From Pezicula radicicola (lineage: Eukaryota > Ascomycota > Leotiomycetes > Helotiales > Dermateaceae), in contig PDUO01000014.1 of assembly GCA_003008705.1 (NCBI GenBank), forward strand, positions 718,696-782,695: a stretch of DNA of 64,000 nt, read 5' to 3'. Below, one piece after another: positions 1 to 9,809 of the stretch. The notes beneath the pieces are model-generated. The model did not search any database, was not told where the DNA came from, and saw only the letters and a program-made list of their open reading frames with translations. The first letter of the stretch is position 1. The number at the start of each line of letters is the position of its first letter. The translations under genes were made by a program, and so were the position numbers.

Positions 1-1591
1 GAAGGTGTCCATCACCAGACCCAGATCTTCTACCTTGACGGTCCAATACAGCTTAAGCCGCCTCATATCTAGTAATGGTGCTTGAGCAATTAGAGGAGTG
101 ATGCCAATTCCAGCCGCAACAAAGGCTACTTTGTCATCTGCGTTCTGTTCAATAAAAAACTCGCCAGCAAAACCTTTCAGTGAAACTTCCAGATCCGTAC
201 GCATATTGTATTTGAACAAGAAGTCAGTGACTACACCAACATTGCGGATAGTAATCTCGAACTGGTCAGAGCCTTGGTCCGTTGTTTGTTGATTCGAGAC
301 GGTAAAGGTGCGCAAATAGTCATCATTGAGACTTTTGGGATCATCATCTCGCATATGACTATATCCAATGTCAAGCTCATCTTCGAATCCTAGAGCCACG
401 TACTGGCCTGGTTTCCAGTGAAGGTCCTTGTCTGAACTTAGAATCTTGAATCGGAATCGGGCAACTTTGGCAGTCAGTAGTTTTCGATCTATTAGTTTCG
501 CATGTAACTTTTTGTCGTCGCTTGAAATTCCTTGACGTTTCTCCGTCGAAAGAAACCTCACAGGTGGATTGTAAGGAGAGAACTCTCCTGCTTGTCCACG
601 GACTGCAAGGCTGTTAGAGACAAATCGTGCAGCCTCCACATATATCTTGACGGCAAGATTAGAGTGGGAAATCAAGTTGATTGCATCCCTTCCGGCCAGT
701 ATTTCAGTTCTTCCTGTTATATATAACATGTCGCCAGTTTCGAAGTCGGGAAATACCAAGCCTGCTTGCGGCGTTGTGTTCAGGTTTCCAAGTGTCTGGT
801 AAAGCCGGTTGCCCGAATACTCTGGATAAACCAGCGTAACGCCATTTGTGTCATTTGAGAGCAATCTCACGAATCCTGGTGGTCCGCCTCTATGATTCGT
901 ATCCATGTCTAAGTCATGATTCGAGGAAGAGATGAAGAATAGGTCGGATTTAGCTAGTAGGTCTACTGCTGCCTGCGTTAACGGTAAGTCTTTCGAGAGA
1001 AGCTTCGGTTGAGGTAGATGGGGTACGATATGCTTCTTATTCAGATATTTCGGACAGTTTCCTTGTGTCAAGTCAGCATAGTTCAAAATTTGAATATCCA
1101 AGTATCAACGTACCCAAACTTTGATCAATCTTCACAACCAGCTGTAGCTCTCCAAGGCCCTCCTCAGTAGCCTGCAGAGCACCTGCAACCATCCTCCCGT
1201 ATAGCTTTACCCTTTTTCTGTTCTCCAAATCAATTGCTAATGCGCTCACCATCCTTCCTTGGCCTTGCTCTCTCACGACTTCTCCATCCCCCTTTGTGCC
1301 CAATAATGTCTCTCCAACAGGGTCATATGTGCGATCGACAGTCGTCTTAATACCAATTATTGACTGCGCAACTGGTCTGGAGAATCCCGGTTCTCCGCCC
1401 CATAGTGTTGTCCAAGGTCGACCTTCTGAGTCGAGTGCTCCCACAGCCAGCAGAGGCGATCTTATGAGCGTATTTGCAGCAAAGGCAGTAAGGAGGGGTT
1501 GTGTCGGGTTGTCCATCATCGGGCTTTGGAGGCGCCGGTGCATTTCTACCTCTCCAGCGTGCCATTGTGTCTTGGCTTCGTAGAATTCCAT
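1..1591 (-). CDS. PNPOx-like / FAD-binding ferredoxin-reductase fusion protein (3' end outside window)
   Basis: Two exons are visible: 1591..1114 and 1061..<1. The 52-nt intron (1062-1113) has donor GTACGT, a TGCTGAC branch site and an ACAAG acceptor; splicing joins SLG to NCPKYLNKK. Exon 1 starts at the first Met in a typical context (MEFYEAKTQWHAGEVEMHRRL). Residues from about 30 to 280 show the FMN-binding split-barrel pattern of pyridoxamine-phosphate-oxidase-like proteins, with QSIIG, a QGNCPKY-type motif and a TLGNLNTTPQAGLVFPDF stretch. It is followed by a flavoreductase FAD domain (WKPGQY, RTFTVSN) and the start of the NAD(P) domain (VAAGIGITPLI). A C-terminal 2Fe-2S domain is usual in this fungal family but would lie past the left edge. 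Function is probably a cytosolic flavin-dependent redox enzyme; substrate unknown. Confidence 0.88.
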
Positions 1592-2484
1592 GTTTTCTAG
1601 CTTTAGGGAGCTTTGATTTCGGTGTATCCGTTAGGCTTGTCCTGTCCTCAAGGAGGCTGATTGCGCCGATGAAGAGAAGGGCTATCAACCATCTTTATAG
1701 GCTTGTTTGGATTCTTCTCGAACACGCAGATTAGCAATGCGAAGTACTTACCAATAAGAAAGGTGCTCGAATGACGAATGCACACGGAGAAAGGCGCGGA
1801 GGGCGTCGGCGTCTGAGAAGGCGTTCAGACAACCAACCAATAGCGGGGTGATTTGCGGCTTACTCAGCTTGGTGGAAACCCAAATTCAACGCCATCCACC
1901 ACATCTCCGTTATGTTCTCCAGTAAGACTTTTGAGTATACAAGCTGGCTACTATTGGCATGCATGATTACCGTCCTCCAGCTTCCAGTTCATGGTTCTCA
2001 CCGAATCTCAGAATTGCCTCGTTCTCATCAATATATGGCGAAAATCAATGAGCAGTTTGTGAGACTGTATGTCGTTAGTCCTATTGTTATCGAAACTTTT
2101 GAGGATTGCTTCTCTATTTATTAGCTACAGGTTCCAATAGGTTATCCATCTAATTACACCTTCGACAATTCAAACATAGTCATGCTTCACAACATTCGGA
2201 ATGGAGGATGATCGGCATGGTTTTGACAATGTTGCCTGGGATAGAAATGATAAGATTTGAGAAGAAACAGAGAGAAGGCTTCGAGCCGACTCCTTTTGGT
2301 ATGAAATGTCTCACTGAGCCTAAGGGACTGTTCGGGAAGGGTGCAATCTTAACACCCCCAAAGTACTTTGGATGAAATGGGATTTGGTATTAGGGGAAGC
2401 AACACCCATAAAGATAACGTGCTCGAAAACTACGAGAGAACTAATACATTGTATCCAAGGTCTTAGAAGTACCCTAGAACCCCA
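1592..2484. other. Intergenic region, no gene supported
   Basis: This is the upstream side of the flavoreductase fusion gene and the downstream side of the membrane-protein gene. Only short ORFs are present and none shows family-like composition or splice continuity with a neighbour. Confidence 0.5.
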
Positions 2485-3105
2485 CTATTTACTCGTCGTC
2501 ACACGCCTTCCTCCCTTGTTTTCGTCTTGGGCTGTTACGAGTATACATGGGATGACCACGCAGACAAATACTATAAAAACCGTTGGGAAAAGTGCATCAA
2601 CCCAATCCTCGAGGCTACCATTGCAGACCTTTGAATCGTGATAAGCGGTCGGATCATACGGCTTCATCTCCCCCCAGATCCCCTTCAACAGGAACCACGA
2701 AAACGTATAGACATGTAAAAGGATAGTTGCATTGTGGAATTTTGCAGCAGCGGAACCCATAGCCATCGTTGCGCAATGATATATTAATCCTACGGTTGCA
2801 TAGCAGAATGGTAGTATCCGTCCCATGAACCAGAAAAAAGAGCCTATGAGCGTCGTATGTTGAGATTGACCAGCGAGGAAGATTATGTAAAAAGACCAGA
2901 GGAAGTTCAGGCCAGCTGGCACGTTGACAGTTTTGATTTCCATCAGGGTTTGTAGGTAACTTTTCTGTTGAAGACCTGAATTTCCGTTGTTTCGCTCGGC
3001 CATCTTTGCGGTGGCTGGGCCTTGTGGTAAAAGCATAGACAAGGTAGCTTCTACAATGGTCAGCCGAGTTGCAACGGAGGTGTTTATTGAGATGTGACAT
3101 ACCAA
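2485..3105 (-). CDS. Small integral membrane protein, four predicted helices, function unknown
   Basis: An uninterrupted frame gives up to 206 residues. The start is uncertain. Met1 is at 3105, but the N-terminal 23-34 residues are not membrane-like and translation could begin at Met24 (3036) or Met35 (3003). Four hydrophobic segments are visible, starting around VPAGLNFLWSFYIIFLAG, LIGSFFWFMGRILPFCYATVG, LLHVYTFSWFLLKGIW and ALFPTVFIVFVCVVIPCIL. The tail is polar (TAQDENKGGRR). I do not recognise the family. Its size and topology resemble the membrane protein at 7.7-8.4 kb, but sequence identity is not obvious. Confidence 0.55.
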   Translation of the reverse strand: MVCHISINTSVATRLTIVEATLSMLLPQGPATAKMAERNNGNSGLQQKSYLQTLMEIKTVNVPAGLNFLWSFYIIFLAGQSQHTTLIGSFFWFMGRILPFCYATVGLIYHCATMAMGSAAAKFHNATILLHVYTFSWFLLKGIWGEMKPYDPTAYHDSKVCNGSLEDWVDALFPTVFIVFVCVVIPCILVTAQDENKGGRRVTTSK

Positions 3106-3495
3106 TGTGCATGGGAGTTAGGATTTTCTCAGGTCGTGATTGAAACTCCTGTCTGCTTTCTCACTGTGTGGGAATGTGCTCCTTTTATAGATCGATTTTC
3201 AACCAAATTATTAGCGCAGAGGTTTCAATCAATTGAACCGAAACGAACTATTCACAGTGCTAACAGCAATGATTGTGTTGCTAAAAAAACGTTATCATGA
3301 AAAATGACCAAATAGTGGGCTATAATACAAGGGGTTTGATGCAGAATACGGTGGTTGGATTAAGATCTAAAGCGCTGCATTGGTGACATAGCTTGCATCA
3401 ACTATCATTGTAACAATATATTTACTTTTCTAAGTGGAGATTATCCCACACACAATGCCTAGTTACAATACTAGCCAAACTCCTTTTGTAATCTT
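3106..3495. other. Intergenic, AT-rich, nothing recognised
   Basis: The stretch lies between the start side of the small membrane-protein gene and the stop of the damaged gene at 3496-3956. No coding pattern is supported on either strand. Confidence 0.4.
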
Positions 3496-3956
3496 TTACA
3501 CTAACAGCGGAACCAAAGCATTCTCTCCAATTCGCTCGATCCCACTAGGACGGTCATTTATCTGCAACCGAATTGTCAATTCAGCCACTTTATCCCTCAA
3601 GAATCGAATCCCATGATCCTGATATTCGACTTTCTGTTTGAACCACTTCTTGTCCTGAAGTGAAGAATAGTCCGTGAAGATGGTATATGCAACACTACCG
3701 AGAACAAACTTAAGAGCACTAGAAAATTTGTATTGTCCTCCTTTTTCTCCTTAGCGGGCAAAGATTCCGTAGTTTCGTCTTCATCAGCATTGGGTTCTGC
3801 TTTTTCGTGAAGTCGACGCCTTTGACCTTGTAGTTGTGCTCGCGATGGCAATGCTGGGAGGAATTGTTGACGCACAAACGTGCGATGCTTGGTGGGGCTG
3901 GCTAGGGGCTGACTCCATCATCTACGAAAGGATTGTCTGATGATAGAAGGTTGCAT
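3496..3956 (-). pseudogene. Damaged small gene for a possible mitochondrial membrane protein
   Basis: From ATG at 3956 the frame reads MQPSIIRQSFRR, then an in-frame TGA at 3918-3920, then SQPLASPTKHRTFVRQQFLP and a charged stretch ending near KEKKEDN. The frame then shifts near 3735-3745. In the second frame the protein continues as QYKFSSALKFVLGSVAYTI, FTDYSSLQDKKWFKQKVEYQ, DHGIRFLRDKVAELTIRLQ and stops at 3496. The Arg/Ser-rich start resembles a mitochondrial presequence, and VLGSVAYTIF could be a single membrane helix. No GT..AG intron of realistic size removes the TGA. CGA-to-TGA is a plausible single transition. Alternatives are base-calling errors in a live gene. The family is not recognised. 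Confidence 0.6.
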
Positions 3957-5149
3957 TATTGTTATTGATGAAGTGGGGATGAGAGAATTTGCTGGTGCAT
4001 TTTGATGTGTATTATTTTTTGAGGCTCTAGCCTAAACTACAGCACCTAGTCAACGTTAGCAAGCGATTCGGTATAACTCTATCTTTTTAAGACTATTTAG
4101 CTATAATAAAGGTTTGCTAATTTAACATACGCCTCTTTGAAAAGAATGCTTTGATAAAACAAGTTTCGCCTACTAGTAATAGTCCACTAGAGATTTGTAT
4201 TTTACGCCACCACTTTAGCGACACAACTTCGAAATAGCGACACAACGAGTGGGCCTCTCAGAAAGGGCCACCTCGCTTCAGAGAAAGGGTGTGCCAATGC
4301 TCTTATGTAAATAAATATTAAGTCTCGAAGTCTATAGAATACCTACCCGATAAATATGTTAAGCAAACCACCGACATTTACAACCCTTCTACATGAGTCC
4401 GGGAAACGTGATCGCAGGTATGTCACGTGTTATATTCGGGTTTCGTATTCGGACACTTAGTTTAGAAGCGAACCTCAGAAACGGGCGCTGCAACTAGATC
4501 TAACAATCTCCACCGCAGAACGCGCTACAGAGTCAATAAGTATTACAGACGCAGCTTGATCATGCCTCCAATAGCACAACCAGGAGATTAAAATGTGGGG
4601 TTTAACGAATCACGCACAAACAGCAAACAAAGCGAACCCGATTGCGATTATTATCCGAGTCATCCGACCTCGGAAATTCCCTCTTTTGTGTACGTCTTAC
4701 AAATTGCATATGAAAATCCGATATAGATGAGCGTTGATCAGTCACTCCCTATTTACATCGTAACCCTACATTTATCCTTCATTTCCCCCCCTTTCCCAAT
4801 CTTTAAGCTGACAGAAGTTGTTCGTCGCTGTCAAATTTCTTTATTTCAACAAGTCTTCTTATTTGAGCGCTGCATCGTTTTAGAGATCTTCTCGCATCAA
4901 GTGGCGAGCTCTTTTTTCTCCCTAGAAATTCTCGTCCTCCGTACTTCCCGTACTTGATACTGCACTTATCTTTTTCTGTTGGCAAGGAACGCGTGTTTTG
5001 GGGCCGCAGTTGCAGTCGCTTCGTTGTTTTGGAATCCGAACTCGGTTTGCGAGACCTATAAGAGCAGACGTAGATTGGTTTAGAAGGAAAGGCATAGTAC
5101 TGGAAGCAAACCCTGCAAGAAGTATTGAAGATACTTAAAGGTTGAAATC
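3957..5149. other. Intergenic region upstream of the PAQR gene
   Basis: No gene is supported. There is a short imperfect direct repeat around 4215-4250 (two copies of a GCGACACAAC core). The last few hundred bases carry TC-rich tracts that may form the promoter and leader of the gene starting at 5150. Confidence 0.4.
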
Positions 5150-6377
5150 ATGGACGAAATAGCAAGATTTAGAGCATCGTCAACGGCGACCTCATCCAAA
5201 ACAGCAGGCTTCAGTAATAGCTGGAACGTACCGCAGTCACCTTTTGCTTCTACTACACAGATGACAACAGGCACTGCGGAATTCCGACAACGGGGTCAAG
5301 CAACAACAGTTCAAGTAGACGTCAATCACATAGACATTTCGCCCAAATCAGAACCATCACCAATTTACCACCAGGCAGTCTCGAAAACACCAAAGCTCAT
5401 CACGTGGGATGAGCTGCCTGCATGGCATCAAGACAGTCCCTACATCCTCACAGGCTACCGGCCAATATCCAACTCCGTCCCTATCAGCATCCAAAGTCTT
5501 CTTTACCTCCACAACGAAACTCTAAACATCTACACCCACCTCGTCCCCTCCATCCTCTTCTTCAGCCTTCAATTCCTCACTCACAACTACTTCAGCGCCC
5601 ATTACCCGAACTCCAGCAAATGGGATACCCTCATGTTCTCAATATTCTTCCTAAGTGCGGCTATTTGTCTGGGCATGAGCGCGGCTTATCACACCTTGAT
5701 GAACCATTCGAGGATTATATCAGATGCGATGCTACGAATGGATTTCGTGGGGATTATGGTATTGATTCTAGGGAAGTTCATCAGTGGAGTATATGTTGGT
5801 TTCTTTTGTGAGCCGGTACTACGTAGTGTCTATTACACTATGGTACGTTCCCTCCTCCTTCCCAAGCCTATAGCTTATGATCAGATTGCAAAAGAAAATC
5901 AATGTACTAATTTGAATGGGAATCAGATATTAAGCCTCGGATCTATCACAACAATGGTTCTCGTAAATCCTAAGTATCAAGGTCTAAAATACAGAAAATT
6001 CCGGCTGGCTACTTTTATCAGCACGGCATTGTCCGCTTTTGCACCTTTAGCACACAGTATACGCATCTTCGGTTGGGAACAGAACTGGAGACAGAGCGGA
6101 ATGCCATTTTACCTTACCGAGGGTTTAATATTAGCAATTGGATCTGTGTTTTATTCTGTAAGTCTTTTTTTCCACTTTTTGAAATAGTGGCTTTGTGTTA
6201 ATGGAATGCGTTCAGATGCGGATACCTGAGTGTTATAGACCAGGAAAATTCGATATCGTAGGAGCTAGTCATCAGATCTTTCATGTACTGGTTGTTGCTG
6301 CTGCTGTGGTGCATTTATACGGGTTATTGCAAACGTATGATTATGCTTATCATCATCGAGTTTGTAGGCTTGTTTGA
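5150..6377 (+). CDS. Hly-III/PAQR (Izh-type) seven-helix membrane receptor or ceramidase-like protein
   Basis: Three exons: 5150-5842, 5927-6157 and 6216-6377, giving 361 residues. Intron 1 (84 nt, in frame) has donor GTACGT and a perfect TACTAAT branch site; intron 2 (58 nt) starts GTAAGT. The N-terminal 80 residues are polar and cytosolic-looking. Then come the PAQR entry motif (TWDELPAWHQDSPYILTGYRP), the SAAYHTLMNHS segment with the first metal-ligand His, and GASHQIFHVLVV with the HxxxH pair near the C terminus. These three motifs match the zinc-binding set of adiponectin-receptor/Izh proteins, which act in membrane-lipid and zinc homeostasis. At least six hydrophobic segments can be seen. 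The activity (ceramidase-like) is inferred from the family. Confidence 0.9.
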
Positions 6378-6492
6378 TAGGTACAGCTATAGAAATAGAA
6401 GTTTATAGACATTGAGAAATATTCTGCAGAATACGATCCCTGGTTCGTGACTATTTCTAAGACAGCAATAAGTATATTAGATAGTAACTCTG

Positions 6493-6699
6493 TCAGCCAC
6501 GAATCACGTGTACGACTAGTATAACCTCATTTCCACTGCCCGCCATGGCCTCTAATTTGTGGAGGATCGGAGCACTGGTAGCTTGATTATTTGACATCAA
6601 AAACAGCCCAATTAGTATGGGAAACGAGGCCTTTGCGATGTTCACTTCTTGTATATATAGCGTAGAAAATCCCTCTGAATAAGGGGTAGGACAATACAA
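6493..6699 (-). pseudogene. Truncated membrane-protein fragment sharing MAGSGNEVILVVHVI with the right-edge ORF
   Basis: The 68-residue frame includes a hydrophobic run (ASFPILIGLFLM) and, near its end, MAGSGNEVILVVHVI. The same 15 residues begin the minus-strand ORF at the right end of the window, where the reading frame then continues for 53 more residues. Here it stops three codons later. The DNA identity is 51 of 54 positions. A partial duplicate or a piece of a dispersed repeat fits best; the family is unknown. Confidence 0.35.
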
Positions 6700-7289
6700 G
6701 ATTTCCCCTCAATTACCTATATTCCCATATTTCACCACTTTCTACTTATTGGTGCTCGAGGGTTCATAAACTCATTTAGTTTGAGTAACTCACTTATTTC
6801 GGTAACCAGTACTTCTGAAAACGAGTGATGAACAATAGGCAGAAACCGTCAAATTGAGAGAAGAACTCAATGAGATAATACTAGCATGCATCGTCGATTT
6901 AATAAGACGTTTTATACTCTCAATGCATCCAGCCCATCTCTTTCGACAGTACAATAATTAGTGGGCATTGTCATTTAGGAGCGAGGTTTTGTGGCATCAG
7001 TATCCGCTAATTTATTGATTTACAACGAAACACTGACGACTTACACCCATAACATCCTGTCCAATAACAGCCTTTCCCTTAAAACCTTAAACTTTCTTAC
7101 GCAGATCCTTAAAGTAAAATACTAGACAATGAAAAGTAGTCACCTGAATTACTCACGACTATGTTCTCTTGAATAGCGGCCTACTTGCCTGATCATAAAT
7201 CGGAGCCACTCTCTCTGGCGGTAAAATTTTAGGATCTTAATCCTAACGATTCGGCAGAGCACTAAATACCAGCGGAAGAGCGGTGGCTC

Positions 7290-7450
7290 ACTCAATTTAA
7301 GTAACACTCCTGATTTAAAATTTAGTAGATGGCTTGATTTGAGTAACTCGTCCGGCTCACCTAGACTTTGAATTTGAGTAACTTGTTTAGTTTAAGTGAC
7401 TGAGTTAACCGACCAACTGACTTAGCCAGCTAGTCACTCACTCAACTTCA
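7290..7450. repeat. Cluster of degenerate TTGAGTAACTCA motifs
   Basis: Around 7338 and 7374 there are copies reading TTGAGTAACTCG and TTGAGTAACTTG, surrounded by variants such as TTTAAGTAACAC, TTAAGTGACTGAG and GTCACTCACTCAA. The core is nearly palindromic. Similar copies lie at 6781-6792, 17893-17904 and in the cluster at 62.77-62.97 kb. Confidence 0.5.
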
Positions 7451-7762
7451 GTACTTGACTTAACGCTTATTTAGACGAAACTTTATATATAATCAATAGA
7501 AAGATAACCTCAATCAGTGGATCCATTTCTAAAGTCTAAATTATTTCCCAGATCTTGCAATTACAATTTTCTTAGTGGTTACCCTAGTCCTCGAGTTCCT
7601 ACTAGGTCCAACCATGACGTCGTCAACTTGCTACCTTTTTTCTAGGTACTCTCTGCTCTTCCTACAAAGCACATATTCAACAACTCACGAACCACAACCA
7701 CAACGTTTTCATTCCTCAAAATGGAATTTCTCAAAATTGCGATCAAAAAAAAACTTCACAAA

Positions 7763-8365
7763 ATGTCAACCAAAATACCAACCATAATCGAAATCAATGA
7801 CAAATTCTTTTTCGAGTTTCTAATCGGCTGCGTCCCATCATTGATCCTCTTATTCTGGTACTTATACTGGACATTCTTCATAATGCCAGGATGGACTGGC
7901 ATAATAGAAGGGGACAGTCACCCATCCGGCTCGTTTCAACCACTTATAATCTCGCACATCGTCGCCCTCATCTTCCTCTTCTACCGAATGATCTCGATTA
8001 ACCATGTGTATCTACTACCAACAATTTATGAGCGTGCGATCTGTGGCTTTATGCGGGATATTACATGTAATACTACCTTGACTATAACTTATGTCTCGAT
8101 TCTTTGGTGGATTTTTAGGAATTTTCAGGAGGGTGATTTCACAGATTCTTTCCCCTGGATTGTTGCCATAGCTCTGATAGTGGTTCTTCTGGTTCTTATC
8201 ATTTTGTTAACTTGGATTCCATCTTATCGTTACAGGGTCGATCATATTAAGAAGATGGTGAATGAGAGGATACAACGAAGGGAGTTGGAGCAGGAAGAGG
8301 CTGCTATGCCTTCTCAGGATTCGTGGGTTGGGGATGAGGAACGTGGAGCGATTGGTGAGAAATAA
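7763..8365 (+). CDS. Small four-helix membrane protein, function unknown
   Basis: The open frame runs from 7721, but translation more likely starts at Met15 (7763, MSTKIPTIIEIND) because the preceding residues are lysine-rich and encoded by an A-rich leader. From 7763 it gives 200 residues. Four hydrophobic blocks are visible, around FLIGCVPSLILLFWYLYW, PLIISHIVALIFLFYRM, TLTITYVSILWWIF and WIVAIALIVVLLVLIILLTW. The tail is long and charged (RIQRRELEQEEAAMPSQD). No family is recognised. The topology resembles the protein at 2.5-3.1 kb. Confidence 0.6.
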   Translation: MSTKIPTIIEINDKFFFEFLIGCVPSLILLFWYLYWTFFIMPGWTGIIEGDSHPSGSFQPLIISHIVALIFLFYRMISINHVYLLPTIYERAICGFMRDITCNTTLTITYVSILWWIFRNFQEGDFTDSFPWIVAIALIVVLLVLIILLTWIPSYRYRVDHIKKMVNERIQRRELEQEEAAMPSQDSWVGDEERGAIGEK

Positions 8366-8682
8366 GATGTTTTGACTACTGGAGAGGAGGAGATAGACTA
8401 TATTTATTTTTCTTGTGGTTCGAAGGGTTGGACGGGAATACTTCAGTCATGGGCTGGAGACGTTGGAGATACGTTGGAGATGGTAAACCCATATGAGCAT
8501 GTGCACATTTCAGACTCATATAACTAGGTATTGTCTCTATGAATTAATTCAGTTGGATAGACAGGGAACTGTCGCACCAATGCTCGTGGCAAATCAGAAT
8601 ATATTATCATTTGCTGTTAGTGTTGATTAGCCTCTTTGCGTATTATACTAGGATATATAGTATCTAGCTTACTTCAGGGGAC
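8366..8682. other. Intergenic, nothing recognised
   Basis: This short spacer lies between the membrane-protein gene and the 3' end of the AAA ATPase relic. No coding or repeat signal is supported. Confidence 0.4.
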
Positions 8683-9809
8683 TTATTTCGCATGTCGCAA
8701 CTCGTTCTTAATATAAAATTCACTAGTGGACACCGCTCGCGGCTCCCTGGTTTTCGGTATACCTTGAATTGTCTGTATCTTTGGGTTCTCTGCCGCTTTT
8801 GCTTTGGCTGTTCTAATAGCCTCGGTGATTGGTAGCCTAGCAGCATCTGTACAGCATGCTGTCTTTTACTACACTTCCTGAAAATTCAACCATGGTGTTT
8901 GCTAGAAAACTGTGGTCAAACCCTTCCTCAAGTTTAGTTTTCCCAAGATATAATTGTAGAGTCTTGACTCGCTGCATGAAGTTGGGCAGTCCGATATATT
9001 TCTGAACCAGCATACGGCGTAGGACCACCGCGTCTATGACTTCTCTGCGGTTGGTGGACCCTAGAACAGGAACCCGTTGACAGTTTCCTAAAGTATCAGA
9101 TGATATAATTCCATCCCAGCAGGTCGTATGTCTTAGGAAGAGTATTGTTGGAGCTTATCTTGGGAATGTGGAATGAACAAAAACCTACCCGAACTTGAGG
9201 CTAGTGCTCCTCTCTCAACTATTGGAAATTCGTGAATCAAGAATAGCATTGATGTCATCAATGAAAGTCACGCATGGCTGCTGACGTTGGGCAACTTTGA
9301 ATAAGGCATCAACCATGTTTTATGATTCGCCAACCCATTTGTTCTTCGGAAGAGACGATTTGATGTTGAGGAAGGGGATTCCCAAGTTGTTTGCAATGAC
9401 ATAGGCGATCGTGGCTTTTCTTGTACCCGGTGGACCATAAATAAGTACATCTGATGGTGCAAAAAGCAGACTTGAGAACTTGGTGAACTCTTCTGTGTAT
9501 AGAAGCTGTTCCAGAACACTTTCCTTCACGTCTATGATAATATCGTTCTATCCAGCAACATCTACATAATCGAGTCATAAGGGAGCAAAGTATGCAACAT
9601 AGTTTTCGACACACACAAATCTACTCACCACCAAACTTCCCAGGCGTTGGCGAAAAAGTGTGGGAAATGATATCCTTCTCTTCCTTTGATAGCGGCAAGG
9701 ATATTTTTACCAATTTGATGCGTAGCAATGCAGCTTTCTGCGCTTCTGTGCCAACAAGACTAAGCTTCGTCGTCAGTGGACTTAGCTTCTGCATAGTGTT
9801 GTAGGCCAC
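8683..9809 (-). pseudogene. Dead AAA+ ATPase (Msp1/ATAD1-like core)
   Basis: Pieces of one AAA module can be followed in order on the minus strand. They are a linker ending PTPGKFG; a recognisable intron; DVAG-stop-NDIIIDVKESVLEQL; a Walker A region reading GPPGTRKA instead of GPPGTGKT; NKWVGES-stop-NMVDALFKVA; Walker B (CVTFIDDINAILDSR); RISNS-stop-ER; then VLGSTNRREVIDAVVLRRM with the sensor and second-region-of-homology pattern; IGLPNFMQRVKTLQLYL; FSGSVVKD; and a C-terminal tail ending IKNELRHAK. In-frame stops are at 9548-9550, 9320-9322 and 9215-9217, all in one frame, and a further frameshift lies near 8845. The stops fit Trp/Leu, Gln/Glu and Arg codons changed by single substitutions. 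The live family pulls misplaced tail-anchored proteins from membranes; this copy cannot work. Confidence 0.85.

Larger units (their letters stand above)
6378..7762. other. Intergenic with dispersed and short repeats
   Basis: No intact gene is supported. It holds the 54-bp sequence shared with the right edge of the window (6496-6549), possibly inside a broken ORF (6699-6493, minus) encoding a hydrophobic peptide. It also holds copies of a TTGAGTAACTCA-like motif around 6780-6795 and 7290-7450. Confidence 0.5.
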
